A stretch of DNA of 64,000 nt from Bradyrhizobium niftali (GCF_004571025.1 NZ_SPQT01000015.1:1-64000); one strand, 5' to 3'. Counted from the first letter of the stretch, positions 53,672 through 62,266 are shown. The notes: generated by a model from the sequence alone, not told the origin. Numbers and translations are program-made.

Positions 53672-55384
53672 ATGTCGAAGAAGTCCCTGTTCAAGGCGCT
53701 GACCGAGACCGGCCCGTTGATCGCGCTGGGGACGGCGCTTGCGATTCTGGTGTCGGTCGCAGGACCCGCCTCGGCGCAATTCTTCAACTTCCCCGGCTTC
53801 GGCGGTCCGCCGCAGCGCTCGGCGCCGCCACCACCGCGCAGCGGTGGAGGTGGAGGTGGCGGCGGCTGGTTCGGCGGCGACTTCTTCGCGCCGTTCCAGC
53901 AGCAACAGCCGCAGGCGCCGCGACAGGATTTTTCGCGCGCGCCGGCACCTAGCAAGCGTGACACCATTGCCGACAAGAACGTGCTGGTGATCGGCGATGC
54001 CATGGCCGACTGGCTCGCCTACGGCCTGGAAGACGCCTACACCGAGCAGCCCGACATGGGCGTGATCCGCAAGCACAAGACCACGTCCGGCCTGATCAAG
54101 TACCAGCCGAAGGGCGAACCTTCGGACTGGGCGGCTGCCGCCAAGGGCATCCTCGAGACCGAGAAGCCCGACGTCATCGTCGTCATGCTCGGCCTCAACG
54201 ACCGCATCGCCATCCGCGAGCCCGTCGCCGACAAGCCGGCAGACAAAGACAAGAAGAACGAGAAGAACGACAAGGGTGCGCGCGCCAAGCCGCAGGGCAA
54301 GCCGGGCGATGCAAAGCCCAACAGCCCCGACACCGCCGCCAAGCCGGACGACAAGCCGGCGGATACCGACCTGCCGCAGGATGACGCCGACAACGCCGAC
54401 GCGCCGCAGACCGCGGCTCCCGAGAAGACCGCGCGCAACCCGAACGGCCTCTACGAATTCCGCGACGACCGCTGGATCGAGCTCTACGGCAAGAAGATCG
54501 AGGAGCTGGCCAACGTCCTGAAGGCCAAGGGCGTGCCGGTGCTCTGGGTCGGCCTACCCGCGATCCGCGGCCCGAAGGGCACGGCGGACATGCTGTTCCT
54601 GGATTCGCTCTACCGCGAGGGCGCGGCCAAGGCCGGCATCACCTATGTCGATGTCTGGGACGGCTTTGTCGACGAAGCCGGCCGCTTCCTCCAGAAGGGC
54701 CCGGACTTCGAGGGCCAGATCCGTCAGCTCCGCACCTATGACGGCGTCTTCTTCACCAAGCCCGGCGCGCGCAAGCTAGCTCACTATGTCGAGCGCGAGA
54801 TCACGCGCCTGCTCGCCGGCCGCTCCGGCCCGATCGCGCTGCCGAGCGAACCGGCAACGCCCGACACCAGCGCCGAGCCCGGCAAGCCCGCGCCGCGGCC
54901 GCTCGCCGGCCCGATCGTTCCGCTGGTTGCCGCCTCGATCTCGACCGATCAATTGCTGGGCGGCCCGGGCTCGCGTCCTGCCGCCGTCGATGCGCTCGCT
55001 GCGAAGACGATGGTGAAGGGCGAGCCGCTGGCGGCCCCCGCAGGCCGCGCCGACGATTATGCCTGGCCGCGCCGCGAAGTCGGCCGCGAGCAGGCCAAGG
55101 GCGATACGCCGATGGCCGCGACCACGCCTGACGGCAGCGCTGCTGCTCCCGGCACACCAAGTGCGGCCGCCGCGATCGCGCCGCCGAAACTCGCACCGAA
55201 GAAGCCGCCTGTGGTGCAGCAGCCGGCCCAGGGGGCGCCGTCGTTCCGTGATTTCTTCGGCTTCGGCTCGCCGCAGCCAGCGCCGCGTCAGCTGGCGCCG
55301 GCGCCAGGGCCGCGCAATCCGGCTCAAAACCCCGCGATCCCGCGTCCGCCGGGCAATGTCGGGCGAGCGGCGGAAGTCCGGTAG
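53672..55384 (+). CDS. SGNH/DUF459 family protein lacking catalytic residues
   Basis: A 570-residue protein with an N-terminal membrane segment or signal (ETGPLIALGTALAILVSVAG), a Pro/Gly-rich stretch, an SGNH-fold domain interrupted at about residues 190-250 by a Lys/Asp/Pro-rich insert, and a long Pro/Ala-rich tail from about 390. The hydrolase block I reads VIGDAMADWLAYGL, where the nucleophilic Ser (GDS) is Ala, and block V reads DGVFFTKPGARKLAHYVE, where His is Phe. Block III MLGLNDRI is intact. It is therefore probably not an active hydrolase of the usual type. The neighbours (transglycosylase, galU) point to the envelope. Confidence 0.85.
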   Translation: MSKKSLFKALTETGPLIALGTALAILVSVAGPASAQFFNFPGFGGPPQRSAPPPPRSGGGGGGGGWFGGDFFAPFQQQQPQAPRQDFSRAPAPSKRDTIADKNVLVIGDAMADWLAYGLEDAYTEQPDMGVIRKHKTTSGLIKYQPKGEPSDWAAAAKGILETEKPDVIVVMLGLNDRIAIREPVADKPADKDKKNEKNDKGARAKPQGKPGDAKPNSPDTAAKPDDKPADTDLPQDDADNADAPQTAAPEKTARNPNGLYEFRDDRWIELYGKKIEELANVLKAKGVPVLWVGLPAIRGPKGTADMLFLDSLYREGAAKAGITYVDVWDGFVDEAGRFLQKGPDFEGQIRQLRTYDGVFFTKPGARKLAHYVEREITRLLAGRSGPIALPSEPATPDTSAEPGKPAPRPLAGPIVPLVAASISTDQLLGGPGSRPAAVDALAAKTMVKGEPLAAPAGRADDYAWPRREVGREQAKGDTPMAATTPDGSAAAPGTPSAAAAIAPPKLAPKKPPVVQQPAQGAPSFRDFFGFGSPQPAPRQLAPAPGPRNPAQNPAIPRPPGNVGRAAEVR

Positions 55385-55395
55385 TCTTAGCTGAA

Positions 55396-55524
55396 GTCTC
55401 GTGTCCCGGGCGCAGCGCGAAGCGTTGCGACGCAGAGCCGGGACCCAGCATCTACTTCAAAAAGAATGGGCCCCGGCTCAGCAATGCAGCGTTTCACGCT
55501 GCATTGCGTCCGGGGCACGAGAGA
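55396..55524. repeat. Palindromic intergenic repeat, family D (copy 2)
   Basis: GTCTCGTGTCCCGGGCGCAG and GCATTGCGTCCGGGGCACGA form the outer arms, GACGCAGAGCCGGGACCC and GGGCCCCGGCTCAGC the inner ones. It is in the convergent gap between the SGNH gene and the CsbD gene. Confidence 0.7.
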
Positions 55525-55538
55525 TCGAGCTTCAGCTC

Positions 55539-55913
55539 CTAGCCGTAATAGCGCCAGCGCGGCGGCGGGCGACGTGCGGGCCGTGACATCAACAGCGCGA
55601 GCGCGAAGCCGATGCCGCCGGCGATCAGGAGTGAGCCGAGCGGATTGTCCTGCACCTTGCGCGCGATCGCCTGCGTGCCATCGCGAAACGTCTCGCCGCT
55701 GTTGTCGTAGGCATCCTTGGCGTAGCCGGCCGCAACCTCGCCGGCGTCACGCACGGCGTCCTTGGCCTGGCCGTAGAGATTCTGCACGGTGCCGGCGGCC
55801 TCGCGCGCCTTGCCCGATGCTTCTGTCTGCGCATCGCCCGCCAGATCTCCGACTGCGCCTTCCGCGCGGCCAGCGAATTCCTTGGCCGATCCGACAATTC
55901 GATCCTTGTCCAT
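55539..55913 (-). CDS. CsbD/YjbJ-like stress protein with C-terminal membrane segment
   Basis: A 124-residue protein. The CsbD-type start MDKDRIVGSAKEFAGRAEGA and VGDLAGDAQTEASGKAREAA is followed by a DUF883-like amphipathic region with repeated AKDAV/AKDAY units and a C-terminal hydrophobic segment (PLGSLLIAGGIGFALALLMS) ending RPPPRWRYYG. CsbD proteins are induced by general stress (sigma-B in Bacillus); alphaproteobacteria use EcfG for this, but no clear EcfG box was verified upstream. A ribosome-binding GAGGA precedes the start. It is divergent from nothing nearby; the next minus-strand gene lies upstream. Confidence 0.88.
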   Translation of the reverse strand: MDKDRIVGSAKEFAGRAEGAVGDLAGDAQTEASGKAREAAGTVQNLYGQAKDAVRDAGEVAAGYAKDAYDNSGETFRDGTQAIARKVQDNPLGSLLIAGGIGFALALLMSRPARRPPPRWRYYG

Positions 55914-55985
55914 GTGGTCCTCCTCGGGGGTCAGCCGGAGTAACCGATCAGGCGCAGCGCAGTTCCAAACGCCGGGAGCAATCGC

Positions 55986-56723
55986 CTACAGAATGAGCCC
56001 GCCATCGACGACCAGCGTCTGGCCGATGATGTAGGACGACAGCGGCGAGGCCAGGAACAGCGCCGCGCCCGCCATGTCGGCCGGCGTGCCCAATCGCCGC
56101 AGGGGAATGCGCGACAAGGCACCTTCGAGCCGCTTGGGATTGTCGGTCGTGACCTTCGTCATCTTGGTGTCGACGAGGCCGGGCGCGATGCCATTGACGC
56201 GAATGCCGTCCTCGGCCCAGGCCTCCCCTAACGTGCGCGTCAATCCGACCGCGCCGGTCTTCGACGCGTTGTAGGCGGGGTTGCCCATGGTGGAATGATA
56301 GGCCGCGGTCGACGACACCATGATCAGCGTGCCCTTCGCATCCCGCAACATGGAATGAAACCGCGTCGCACAGGCCATCAGGCTCATCAGATTGACCTCG
56401 ACGACCTTGCGGAAACCGCTCATCTCGAACTCGCCGCGGCGATAGATCACCGCGCCCTGTGCCAGCACCAGGATGTCGAGCCGATCGAAAGACGGCTTGA
56501 AGGCTTCGATCGCACTGGGGTTGCCGACGTCGAGCTGCGCGTAGGCAAGACCGGCGAGATCGGAGCCTTCCTCCGCCGAATATTCCTCCGGCTGAGCACG
56601 CGTACCGCAAACCGCGACACGCGCGCCCCTGGCGCGAAAGGCCTGTGCGATGCCGTTGCCGATGCCGCTGGAGCCGCCGACGACCAGCACCTGTTTGCCT
56701 GTGAAATCGAGCTCGTTCGCCAT
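55986..56723 (-). CDS. SDR-family oxidoreductase
   Basis: A 245-residue classical short-chain dehydrogenase. The cofactor loop is VVGGSSGIGNGIAQAF; the Arg after the second strand (VAVCGTRA) points to NADPH. The catalytic Ser-Tyr-Lys set is in MVSSTAAYHSTMGNPAYNA and NASKTGAVGLTRTLG. The start MANELDFTGK follows a GGAGG and is preferred to a Met 21 codons upstream. It is divergent from a second SDR gene and a TfdA-like dioxygenase, which may belong to one degradative unit; this is inference. Confidence 0.9.
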   Translation of the reverse strand: MANELDFTGKQVLVVGGSSGIGNGIAQAFRARGARVAVCGTRAQPEEYSAEEGSDLAGLAYAQLDVGNPSAIEAFKPSFDRLDILVLAQGAVIYRRGEFEMSGFRKVVEVNLMSLMACATRFHSMLRDAKGTLIMVSSTAAYHSTMGNPAYNASKTGAVGLTRTLGEAWAEDGIRVNGIAPGLVDTKMTKVTTDNPKRLEGALSRIPLRRLGTPADMAGAALFLASPLSSYIIGQTLVVDGGLIL

Positions 56724-56821
56724 CGCGGCCTCCCCTTTTGTCTTGCTTGTTTGACCTGTCTGCGGATCGATGCCAGCCTTGTCCATCTCATAACAAGAAA
56801 CAAGAGACGCGAGGAAACAGC

Positions 56822-57601
56822 ATGTCCGAATTCAAGCAGCTCAGCCGGTCCGTGAAGGGCCTGACTGCTCTCGTCACCGGCGCGGCGAGCGGCATGGGGC
56901 GCGCCACCGCGCGCGTCTTCGCCGCTGAAGGCGCGAACGTTGCCGTCACCGATTACGACGAGCAGGGCGCGCTGTCCGTTGCCAAGGAGATTGCCGCGAA
57001 CGCCGGATCAGCGAAGGCGTGGAAGCTCGATGTCGCCGATGGCGGTGAGATCAAGCGCGTGGTCCATGACATCGCAGCGCATTTCGGCGGGCTCGACATC
57101 GTCGTCAACAATGCCGGCATCTCCGTGCGCGTCGCGATCGATGATGAGGCTTACGAGGACGCCTGGGCCAAGGGCATCGCGGTGATGCTGACGGCGCATC
57201 CGCGCATCATCCGCGCTGCGCTGCCTCACCTGCGCAAATCGAAGAGCCCGCGCATCGTCAACATCGCCTCGACCGAGGCGCTCGGCGCCACTGCATTGCA
57301 CAGTCCCTATTCGGCGGCGAAGGGCGGCGTCGCGAGCCTGACCCGTTCGCTCGCGGTCGAGCTCGGCCGCGAAGGCATTACCGTCAACTGCATCTGCCCG
57401 GGCCCGATCCGCACCGCCATCACCGACCGCATCTCGGAGGAGCACAAGACCATCTATGCCAAACGCCGGACGGCACTGGGTCGTTACGGCGACCCCGAGG
57501 AGGTCGCACATATGACGCTGAGCCTGTGCCTGCCGGCCGCCTCGTTCCTGACCGGCGCGGTGATCCCGGTCGACGGCGGCCTGATGGCGCGCAACGCGTA
57601 A
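56822..57601 (+). CDS. SDR-family oxidoreductase
   Basis: A 259-residue short-chain dehydrogenase. It has TGAASGMGRATARVFAAEG, VTDYDEQG (Asp after strand two, so NAD is likely), IVVNNAGISVRV, then IVNIASTEALGATALHSPYS and YSAAKGGVASLTRSL with the catalytic Tyr and Lys. Its product is about 30% like the divergent neighbour by eye. A GAGGAAACAGC ribosome-binding site lies before the ATG. It is followed after 204 bp by the TfdA-like dioxygenase on the same strand. Confidence 0.9.
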   Translation: MSEFKQLSRSVKGLTALVTGAASGMGRATARVFAAEGANVAVTDYDEQGALSVAKEIAANAGSAKAWKLDVADGGEIKRVVHDIAAHFGGLDIVVNNAGISVRVAIDDEAYEDAWAKGIAVMLTAHPRIIRAALPHLRKSKSPRIVNIASTEALGATALHSPYSAAKGGVASLTRSLAVELGREGITVNCICPGPIRTAITDRISEEHKTIYAKRRTALGRYGDPEEVAHMTLSLCLPAASFLTGAVIPVDGGLMARNA

Positions 57602-57618
57602 GAGGCATCCAACGGGCG

Positions 57619-57703
57619 CAGCCCGGATGGAGCGAAGCGTAATCCGGGGTTCTCACCCCGCGGAAAGACCTCCCCGGATTGCGCTACGCTCCATCCGGGC
57701 TAC
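57619..57703. repeat. Palindromic intergenic repeat, family G
   Basis: CAGCCCGGATGGAGCGAAGC and GCTACGCTCCATCCGGGCTA are the arms, with AATCCGGGG and CCCCGGATT inside. It lies between the SDR and dioxygenase genes. Confidence 0.75.
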
Positions 57704-57725
57704 TGGCAGCCATGCGCCGCGAGCG

Positions 57726-57753
57726 TTGACAACTACGAGTGCGGGAGTAGTTT
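57726..57753 (+). promoter_or_regulatory. Possible promoter before the TfdA-like gene
   Basis: TTGACA at 57726-57731 is a perfect -35 element. The -10 is weak: TAGTTT 16 bp downstream. An AT-rich run of eight T follows. If real, the dioxygenase is transcribed separately from the SDR gene. Confidence 0.35.
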
Positions 57754-57805
57754 TTTTTGCCAACAGAGCGGGAGCAACCGCTCGCGGTCCGCGGGAGAAA
57801 ACGCC

Positions 57806-58693
57806 ATGACGATCGCCATCCGGCAGCTTCAGACGCATTTTGCGAGCGAGGTTTCCGGCCTCGATTTGCGAAAGCCGCTCACGCCGGATGAGGCCCGCGA
57901 GGTCGAGTCCGCCATGGACAAATACGCGGTGCTCGTTTTCCACGACCAGGACATCACCGACGAGCAGCAGATGGCTTTCGCGCTGAACTTCGGCCAGCGC
58001 GAGGATGCACGCGGCGGCACGGTCACCAAGGAGAAGGACTACCGGCTGCAATCCGGCCTGAACGACGTCTCCAATCTCGGCAAGGACGGCAAGCCGCTGG
58101 CCAAGGACAGCCGCGCGCACCTGTTCAACCTCGGCAATTGCCTCTGGCATTCCGACAGCTCGTTCCGCCCCATTCCCGCAAAATTCTCGCTGCTGTCGGC
58201 GCGCGTCGTGAACCCGAAGGGCGGCAACACCGAATTCGCCGACATGCGCGCCGCCTATGACGCGCTGGACGAGGAGACCAAGGTGGAGATCGAGGACCTC
58301 GTCTGCGAGCACTCGCTGATGTATTCGCGCGGCTCGCTCGGCTTCACCGAATACACCGACGAAGAGAAGCAGATGTTCAAGCCGGTGCTGCAACGCCTGG
58401 TGCGCACCCATCCCGTCCACCGCCGCAAGTCGCTGTATCTCTCATCGCATGCCGGCAAGATCGTCAGCATGAGCGTACCGGAGGGACGGCTGCTGTTGCG
58501 CGATCTCAACGAGCATGCGACGCAGGCCGAATTCGTCTACGTCCACAAATGGAAGCTGCATGACCTCGTGATGTGGGACAACCGCCAGACCATGCACCGC
58601 GTCCGCCGCTACGACCAGTCCCAGCCCCGCGACATGCGCCGCGCGACGGTGGCGGGGACGGAGCCGACGGTGCAGCAGCAGGCGGCGGAGTAG
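57806..58693 (+). CDS. TauD/TfdA-family alpha-ketoglutarate-dependent dioxygenase, TfdA-alpha-like
   Basis: A 295-residue Fe(II)/alpha-ketoglutarate dioxygenase. The iron ligands are His115 and Asp117 in CLWHSDSSFRP and His264 in TMHRVRRYD; the Arg for alpha-ketoglutarate is in DMRRATVAG. The beginning MTIAIRQLQTHFASEVSGLD strongly resembles the TfdA-alpha proteins of bradyrhizobia, some of which start degradation of 2,4-dichlorophenoxyacetate; chromosomal relatives may have other natural substrates. The gene sits beside two SDRs. No chlorophenol hydroxylase genes are in the window, so a full 2,4-D pathway is not supported here. Confidence 0.9.
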   Translation: MTIAIRQLQTHFASEVSGLDLRKPLTPDEAREVESAMDKYAVLVFHDQDITDEQQMAFALNFGQREDARGGTVTKEKDYRLQSGLNDVSNLGKDGKPLAKDSRAHLFNLGNCLWHSDSSFRPIPAKFSLLSARVVNPKGGNTEFADMRAAYDALDEETKVEIEDLVCEHSLMYSRGSLGFTEYTDEEKQMFKPVLQRLVRTHPVHRRKSLYLSSHAGKIVSMSVPEGRLLLRDLNEHATQAEFVYVHKWKLHDLVMWDNRQTMHRVRRYDQSQPRDMRRATVAGTEPTVQQQAAE

Positions 58694-58713
58694 CGCTTCA
58701 CACACCGAACGTG

Positions 58714-58815
58714 GTCATCGCCCAGCTTGACCGGGCGATCCAGTACTCCGAGACGGTTGTGATAGGTCCGATACGCTGCGGCGTACTGGATGCCCCGCCT
58801 TCGCGGGGCATGACA
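58714..58815. repeat. Palindromic intergenic repeat, family B (copy 5)
   Basis: GTCATCGCCCAGCTTGACCG opens, GATCCAGTACTCCGAGACGG and CGTACTGGATGCCCC are inside, and CCTTCGCGGGGCATGACA closes it. Convergent gap between the dioxygenase gene and yqgE. Confidence 0.75.
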
Positions 58816-58853
58816 GCGAGGTTAACGCACGACAGCAGAAGGTGTTGCGACAG

Positions 58854-59498
58854 CTACGCGTGTCCCGCCTCGTTCGAGAGCATGCCGGGATCGATGCCGA
58901 TCTTGCGGAGCGCGCGGCCGTATTTTTCGTCGACGTCGTCGCCGAAGATCAGGTCCGCATCCGCATCGCAATGCAGCCAGCCGTTGCTCTGGATCTCGGT
59001 CTCGAGCTGGCCCGGCGCCCAGCCGGCATAGCCGAGCGCGAGGATGGCGTGCTTGGGGCCGGAACCGTTGGCGATCGCGCGCAGGATATCGACGGTTGCG
59101 GTGAGGCAGACGCCGTCGTCGATCCGGAGCGTCGCGTTCTCGATGTAGAAATCGCTGGAATGCAGCACGAAGCCGCGCCCGGTATCGACCGGACCGCCGC
59201 GCAGCACCTTCATGCTTTCGGCGTTCTCCGGCAGCTTGATGTGCTCGCCCTTCCTGATGATGCCGAGCTGCTGCAACAGCTCGGGGAAGTCGATGCTGCC
59301 GGCGGGATGGTTGACGATGATGCCCATCGCGCCTTCGGCCGAATGGGCGCAGAGGTAGATCACCGAGCGCTCGAAGCGCGCATCGCCCATCACGGGCATG
59401 GCGATCAGGAGGCGGCCGTCGAGGTAGCCGGCCGAACTGGGGGGCGCGGGACCCGTGCTGCGGGTGCCTTCGCCCGTCCTCTTGCCTGTGGGAGCCAT
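58854..59498 (-). CDS. YqgE/AlgH family protein
   Basis: A 214-residue cytoplasmic protein of the UPF0301/AlgH family. It carries YLDGRLLIAMPVMGDARFER, SVIYLCAHSAEGAMGIIVNH, LRGGPVDTGRGFVLHSSDF and ALGYAGWAPGQLETEI, the full family signature. AlgH was first named for effects on alginate in Pseudomonas, but its biochemical role is still unclear. The first 20 residues are low-complexity and variable. It is divergent from the DsbD-N-like gene. Confidence 0.93.
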   Translation of the reverse strand: MAPTGKRTGEGTRSTGPAPPSSAGYLDGRLLIAMPVMGDARFERSVIYLCAHSAEGAMGIIVNHPAGSIDFPELLQQLGIIRKGEHIKLPENAESMKVLRGGPVDTGRGFVLHSSDFYIENATLRIDDGVCLTATVDILRAIANGSGPKHAILALGYAGWAPGQLETEIQSNGWLHCDADADLIFGDDVDEKYGRALRKIGIDPGMLSNEAGHA

Positions 59499-59640
59499 CG
59501 GTGAAGCACTCCGGTTTCAATTCCTATCCTGATGTTGGGCCCGGCCGCTGTCAAATCAAGGCTTGCAGAGACTTGATTCGAGTGCATCCATCACAAGCAA
59601 TTCAATGGTTTGCCCCGGGTTGCCCCTGTAAAGACGTACC

Positions 59641-60483
59641 ATGCTCACAAGAGTTCCCCTGCGTGCGGCGATCGGCGTCGCGACAACCCTGCTTGCGTCG
59701 TCACTGGCCCCCGCAGCTCGCGCCGACGACGCCTCGCCCTGGCAGCGCGACGGACATTCCGCGGTCCGGCTGTTGGCGGGATCACGCAGCGGCGCCGTAT
59801 TGCTCGGCGGTATCGCCTTCCAGCTCCAGCCGGGCTGGAAGACGTACTGGCGTACGCCCGGCGACTCCGGCGTTCCTCCCCGGTTCGACTTCTCGAAATC
59901 GGAGAATGTCGAAGCGGTGACGGTCATGTGGCCGGCGCCGCTGAAATTCGACGACGGCGCGGGCGGCCACTCGATCGGCTATCGCGACCAGGTCGTGCTG
60001 CCCCTGCGCATCGTCGCCAAGGCCGCCGACAAGCCGGTGACCTTGCGCGCCGAGATCAATTACGCGGTGTGCGAAAAGCTCTGCATTCCTGTCGAGGCCA
60101 GCGCCGAGCTCGGCTTCAACAGCGTCGCCTCGACCGAGGACGCGAACTTGCGTGCAGCGCTCGACACCGTGCCGAAGCCCGCCAATATCGGCGACCCCAA
60201 TCCGCTGACCATCCGCGACGTCAGGCGCGACGGGCCCAAGAACGTGGTGGTCGACGTCGTCGCGCCGGCGGATGCACGCAAGGTCAATCTGTTCGTCGAG
60301 GGGCCGACGCCGGATTGGTCGCTGCCGATCCCGGCACCGGTCGAGCCCAGCCCGCCCGGCGTGAAACGCTTCTCCTTCGAGCTCGACGGGCTGCCGCCGG
60401 GCGCCAAGCCCGACGGGGCGGCGCTGAAGTTCACGCTGGTCGCGCCGGAGAAGTCGTACGAGTTCAATACGAATTTGGAGTGA
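59641..60483 (+). CDS. Periplasmic DsbD N-terminal-domain-like protein
   Basis: A 280-residue protein with a Sec signal (LRAAIGVATTLLASSLAPAA, cleavage near residue 28). The mature part matches the N-terminal immunoglobulin-like domain of DsbD/ScsB (FQLQPGWKTYWRTPGDSGVP, YRDQVVLPLRIVAKA). The redox pair lies in AVCEKLCIPVEA (Cys144 and Cys148, C-x3-C). The membrane-spanning and thioredoxin parts of DsbD are missing, so it must get electrons from another membrane protein if it is active. It is divergent from yqgE with 142 bp between. ScsB/ScsC-type partners are not in the window. Confidence 0.88.
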   Translation: MLTRVPLRAAIGVATTLLASSLAPAARADDASPWQRDGHSAVRLLAGSRSGAVLLGGIAFQLQPGWKTYWRTPGDSGVPPRFDFSKSENVEAVTVMWPAPLKFDDGAGGHSIGYRDQVVLPLRIVAKAADKPVTLRAEINYAVCEKLCIPVEASAELGFNSVASTEDANLRAALDTVPKPANIGDPNPLTIRDVRRDGPKNVVVDVVAPADARKVNLFVEGPTPDWSLPIPAPVEPSPPGVKRFSFELDGLPPGAKPDGAALKFTLVAPEKSYEFNTNLE

Positions 60484-60485
60484 CT

Positions 60486-60612
60486 GTCGTCCCGGCGAAG
60501 GCCGGGACCCATAGCCACCGAGCCTGGTTTGGCGAAGACTTGTCCTACGGGATTGTCACCGCACCCCATCGATAGATCACGCGGTATGGGTCCCGGCCTT
60601 CGCCGGGACGAC
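60486..60612. repeat. Palindromic intergenic repeat, family C (copy 4)
   Basis: Ends GTCGTCCCGGCGAAGGCCGG and CCGGCCTTCGCCGGGACGAC; inner part CATCGATAGATCACGCGGTA is shared with the copy at 50894. It begins 3 bp after the DsbD-N-like stop. Confidence 0.8.
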
Positions 60613-60683
60613 ACCGGTGACCCAACCGAATCTTAACGAATGGTTGCTAATTCCCGGGGTTACTGCAGCAAGGCTGCCGCTGC

Positions 60684-62078
60684 ATGCGGGACGCCTGGGG
60701 ATTCTTCGAATTGGCCGTGATGGATGCAGAACCCGCAACGAGCGGACCGGCCGGGCTGATCGCGCGGCTGCGGGCTAAGCTCTCGGGCGGATCGAGCGAA
60801 GCGTCGCTGACGCGGCGGCTGGCCGGCACCATCTTCATCATCCGCGTCGTCAGCGCGGGCCTTGCCTATTTTTCGCAGGTTCTGCTCGCGCGCTGGATGG
60901 GCACGTCCGACTACGGCATCTATGTCTATGTCTGGACCTGGGTGCTGCTGCTCGGCAGCATGATGGACTTCGGCATCTCGGCCTCCGCACAGAAGATCAT
61001 TCCGGAGTATCGCACCAGCGGCGAGCACGCGCTGCTGCGCGGCTTTCTTTCCGGCAGCCGCTGGCTGACCTTTGCCGCCTCCACGCTGATGTCACTCGGC
61101 CTCGCCGGCATCGTCAAGCTGCTCTCGCCCTGGATCGATCCGGCCGAGGTGCTGCCGCTCTATATCGGCTGCATGACGCTACCCGCCTTCGTCGTCGCCA
61201 ACACCCAGGACGGCATCGCGCGCTCGCATGACTGGATGCAGCTCGGCCTGATGCCGCAATTCATCATCCGCCAGGCGCTGATCATCGGCATCACGGCCTC
61301 TGCCTTCCTGCTCGGCTATCATCTCGGCGCGGTCGCCGCGATGGTCGCGAGCCTAGGTGCGGTGTGGATCGCGATGACCGGGCAGATGGTGGTGCTGAAC
61401 CGCAAGCTCGCCGGCCATATCGCGCCCGGACCGAAGGCCTATGACGTGGGCGGCTGGCTCGCCGTCTCGCTGCCGATCCTGCTGGTGGAGAGCTTCTACC
61501 TGTTGCTGTCCTACACCGACGTGCTGGTGCTTCAGCAATTCCGCCCTTCCGACGAGGTCGGCGTCTACTTCGCGGTGGTGAAGACGCTGGCGCTGGTCTC
61601 GTTCATCCACTACGCGATGTCGGCGACGACAGCGCACCGCTTCGCCGAATACAACGCAGCTGGCGACAAGGCACGGCTGTCGGCCTACGTCGCGCATGCC
61701 ATCAGCTGGACGTTCTGGCCGTCGCTGGCGGCGACCATCGTGCTGCTGGCGCTCGGCAAGCCGCTGCTCTGGCTGTTCGGGCCGCAATTCGTGGTCGGCT
61801 ACGACATCATGTTCGTCGCCGCGATCGGGCTCGTCGTACGCGCCGCCATAGGGCCCGTCGAGCGACTGCTCAACATGCTCGGCCAGCAGAAGATGTGCGC
61901 GCTGGCCTATGCGCTGGCCTTCGTGATGAACGTCGTGCTCTGCATCGCGCTGGTACCGCGCTACGGCGGCCATGGCGCCGCGGCCGCGACCTCGATCTCG
62001 CTCAGCTTCGAGACGGTGCTCTTGTTCTGGATCGTGCGGCAGCGCCTCGGCCTGCACGTGCTGGCGTTCGGCAAATAG
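60684..62078 (+). CDS. Polysaccharide flippase (Wzx/oligosaccharide flippase family)
   Basis: A 464-residue membrane protein with about 12-14 helices, e.g. GTIFIIRVVSAGLAYFSQVL, VLLLGSMMDFGISASAQKII and LLLSYTDVLVLQQFRPSDEV. FLARWMG-like LARWMGTSDYGIYVYVWTWV at the start and the conserved Asp/Glu positions put it in the polysaccharide-transport branch of the MOP superfamily. It should move a lipid-linked sugar across the inner membrane. Two starts are possible: 60684 (with AAGG ten bases upstream) or 60720 (MDAEPATSGP). No glycosyltransferase genes are next to it, which is unusual for a dedicated Wzx. Confidence 0.88.
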   Translation: MRDAWGFFELAVMDAEPATSGPAGLIARLRAKLSGGSSEASLTRRLAGTIFIIRVVSAGLAYFSQVLLARWMGTSDYGIYVYVWTWVLLLGSMMDFGISASAQKIIPEYRTSGEHALLRGFLSGSRWLTFAASTLMSLGLAGIVKLLSPWIDPAEVLPLYIGCMTLPAFVVANTQDGIARSHDWMQLGLMPQFIIRQALIIGITASAFLLGYHLGAVAAMVASLGAVWIAMTGQMVVLNRKLAGHIAPGPKAYDVGGWLAVSLPILLVESFYLLLSYTDVLVLQQFRPSDEVGVYFAVVKTLALVSFIHYAMSATTAHRFAEYNAAGDKARLSAYVAHAISWTFWPSLAATIVLLALGKPLLWLFGPQFVVGYDIMFVAAIGLVVRAAIGPVERLLNMLGQQKMCALAYALAFVMNVVLCIALVPRYGGHGAAAATSISLSFETVLLFWIVRQRLGLHVLAFGK

Positions 62079-62266
62079 ACCCCTCGCCTGCCCTGCCCCT
62101 TGGGGAACGCCTGTTGCGTCACAGGCTCGAGAACGAGGCGAAACGACTGCTGATCGGCAGCCGGTAGCATGATTTTTCTTATTTGGTCCAGGTAGTTGCC
62201 TCCCAGGGAAAATTTATTCTACGTCGTATTGCCCAATCGACGAGATAAACCTAAGATTCCCGGGAC

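Noticed and set aside
55986..58693. A complete 2,4-D degradation cluster
   Set aside because: Only a TfdA-like gene and two generic SDRs are present; no chlorophenol hydroxylase, ring-cleavage or regulatory genes of that pathway are seen.
62229..62257. TTGCCC/TAAGAT pair with 17 bp spacing before the TauE-like gene
   Set aside because: The -10 would be only about ten bases from the ATG, requiring a leaderless message; kept out as a promoter call.
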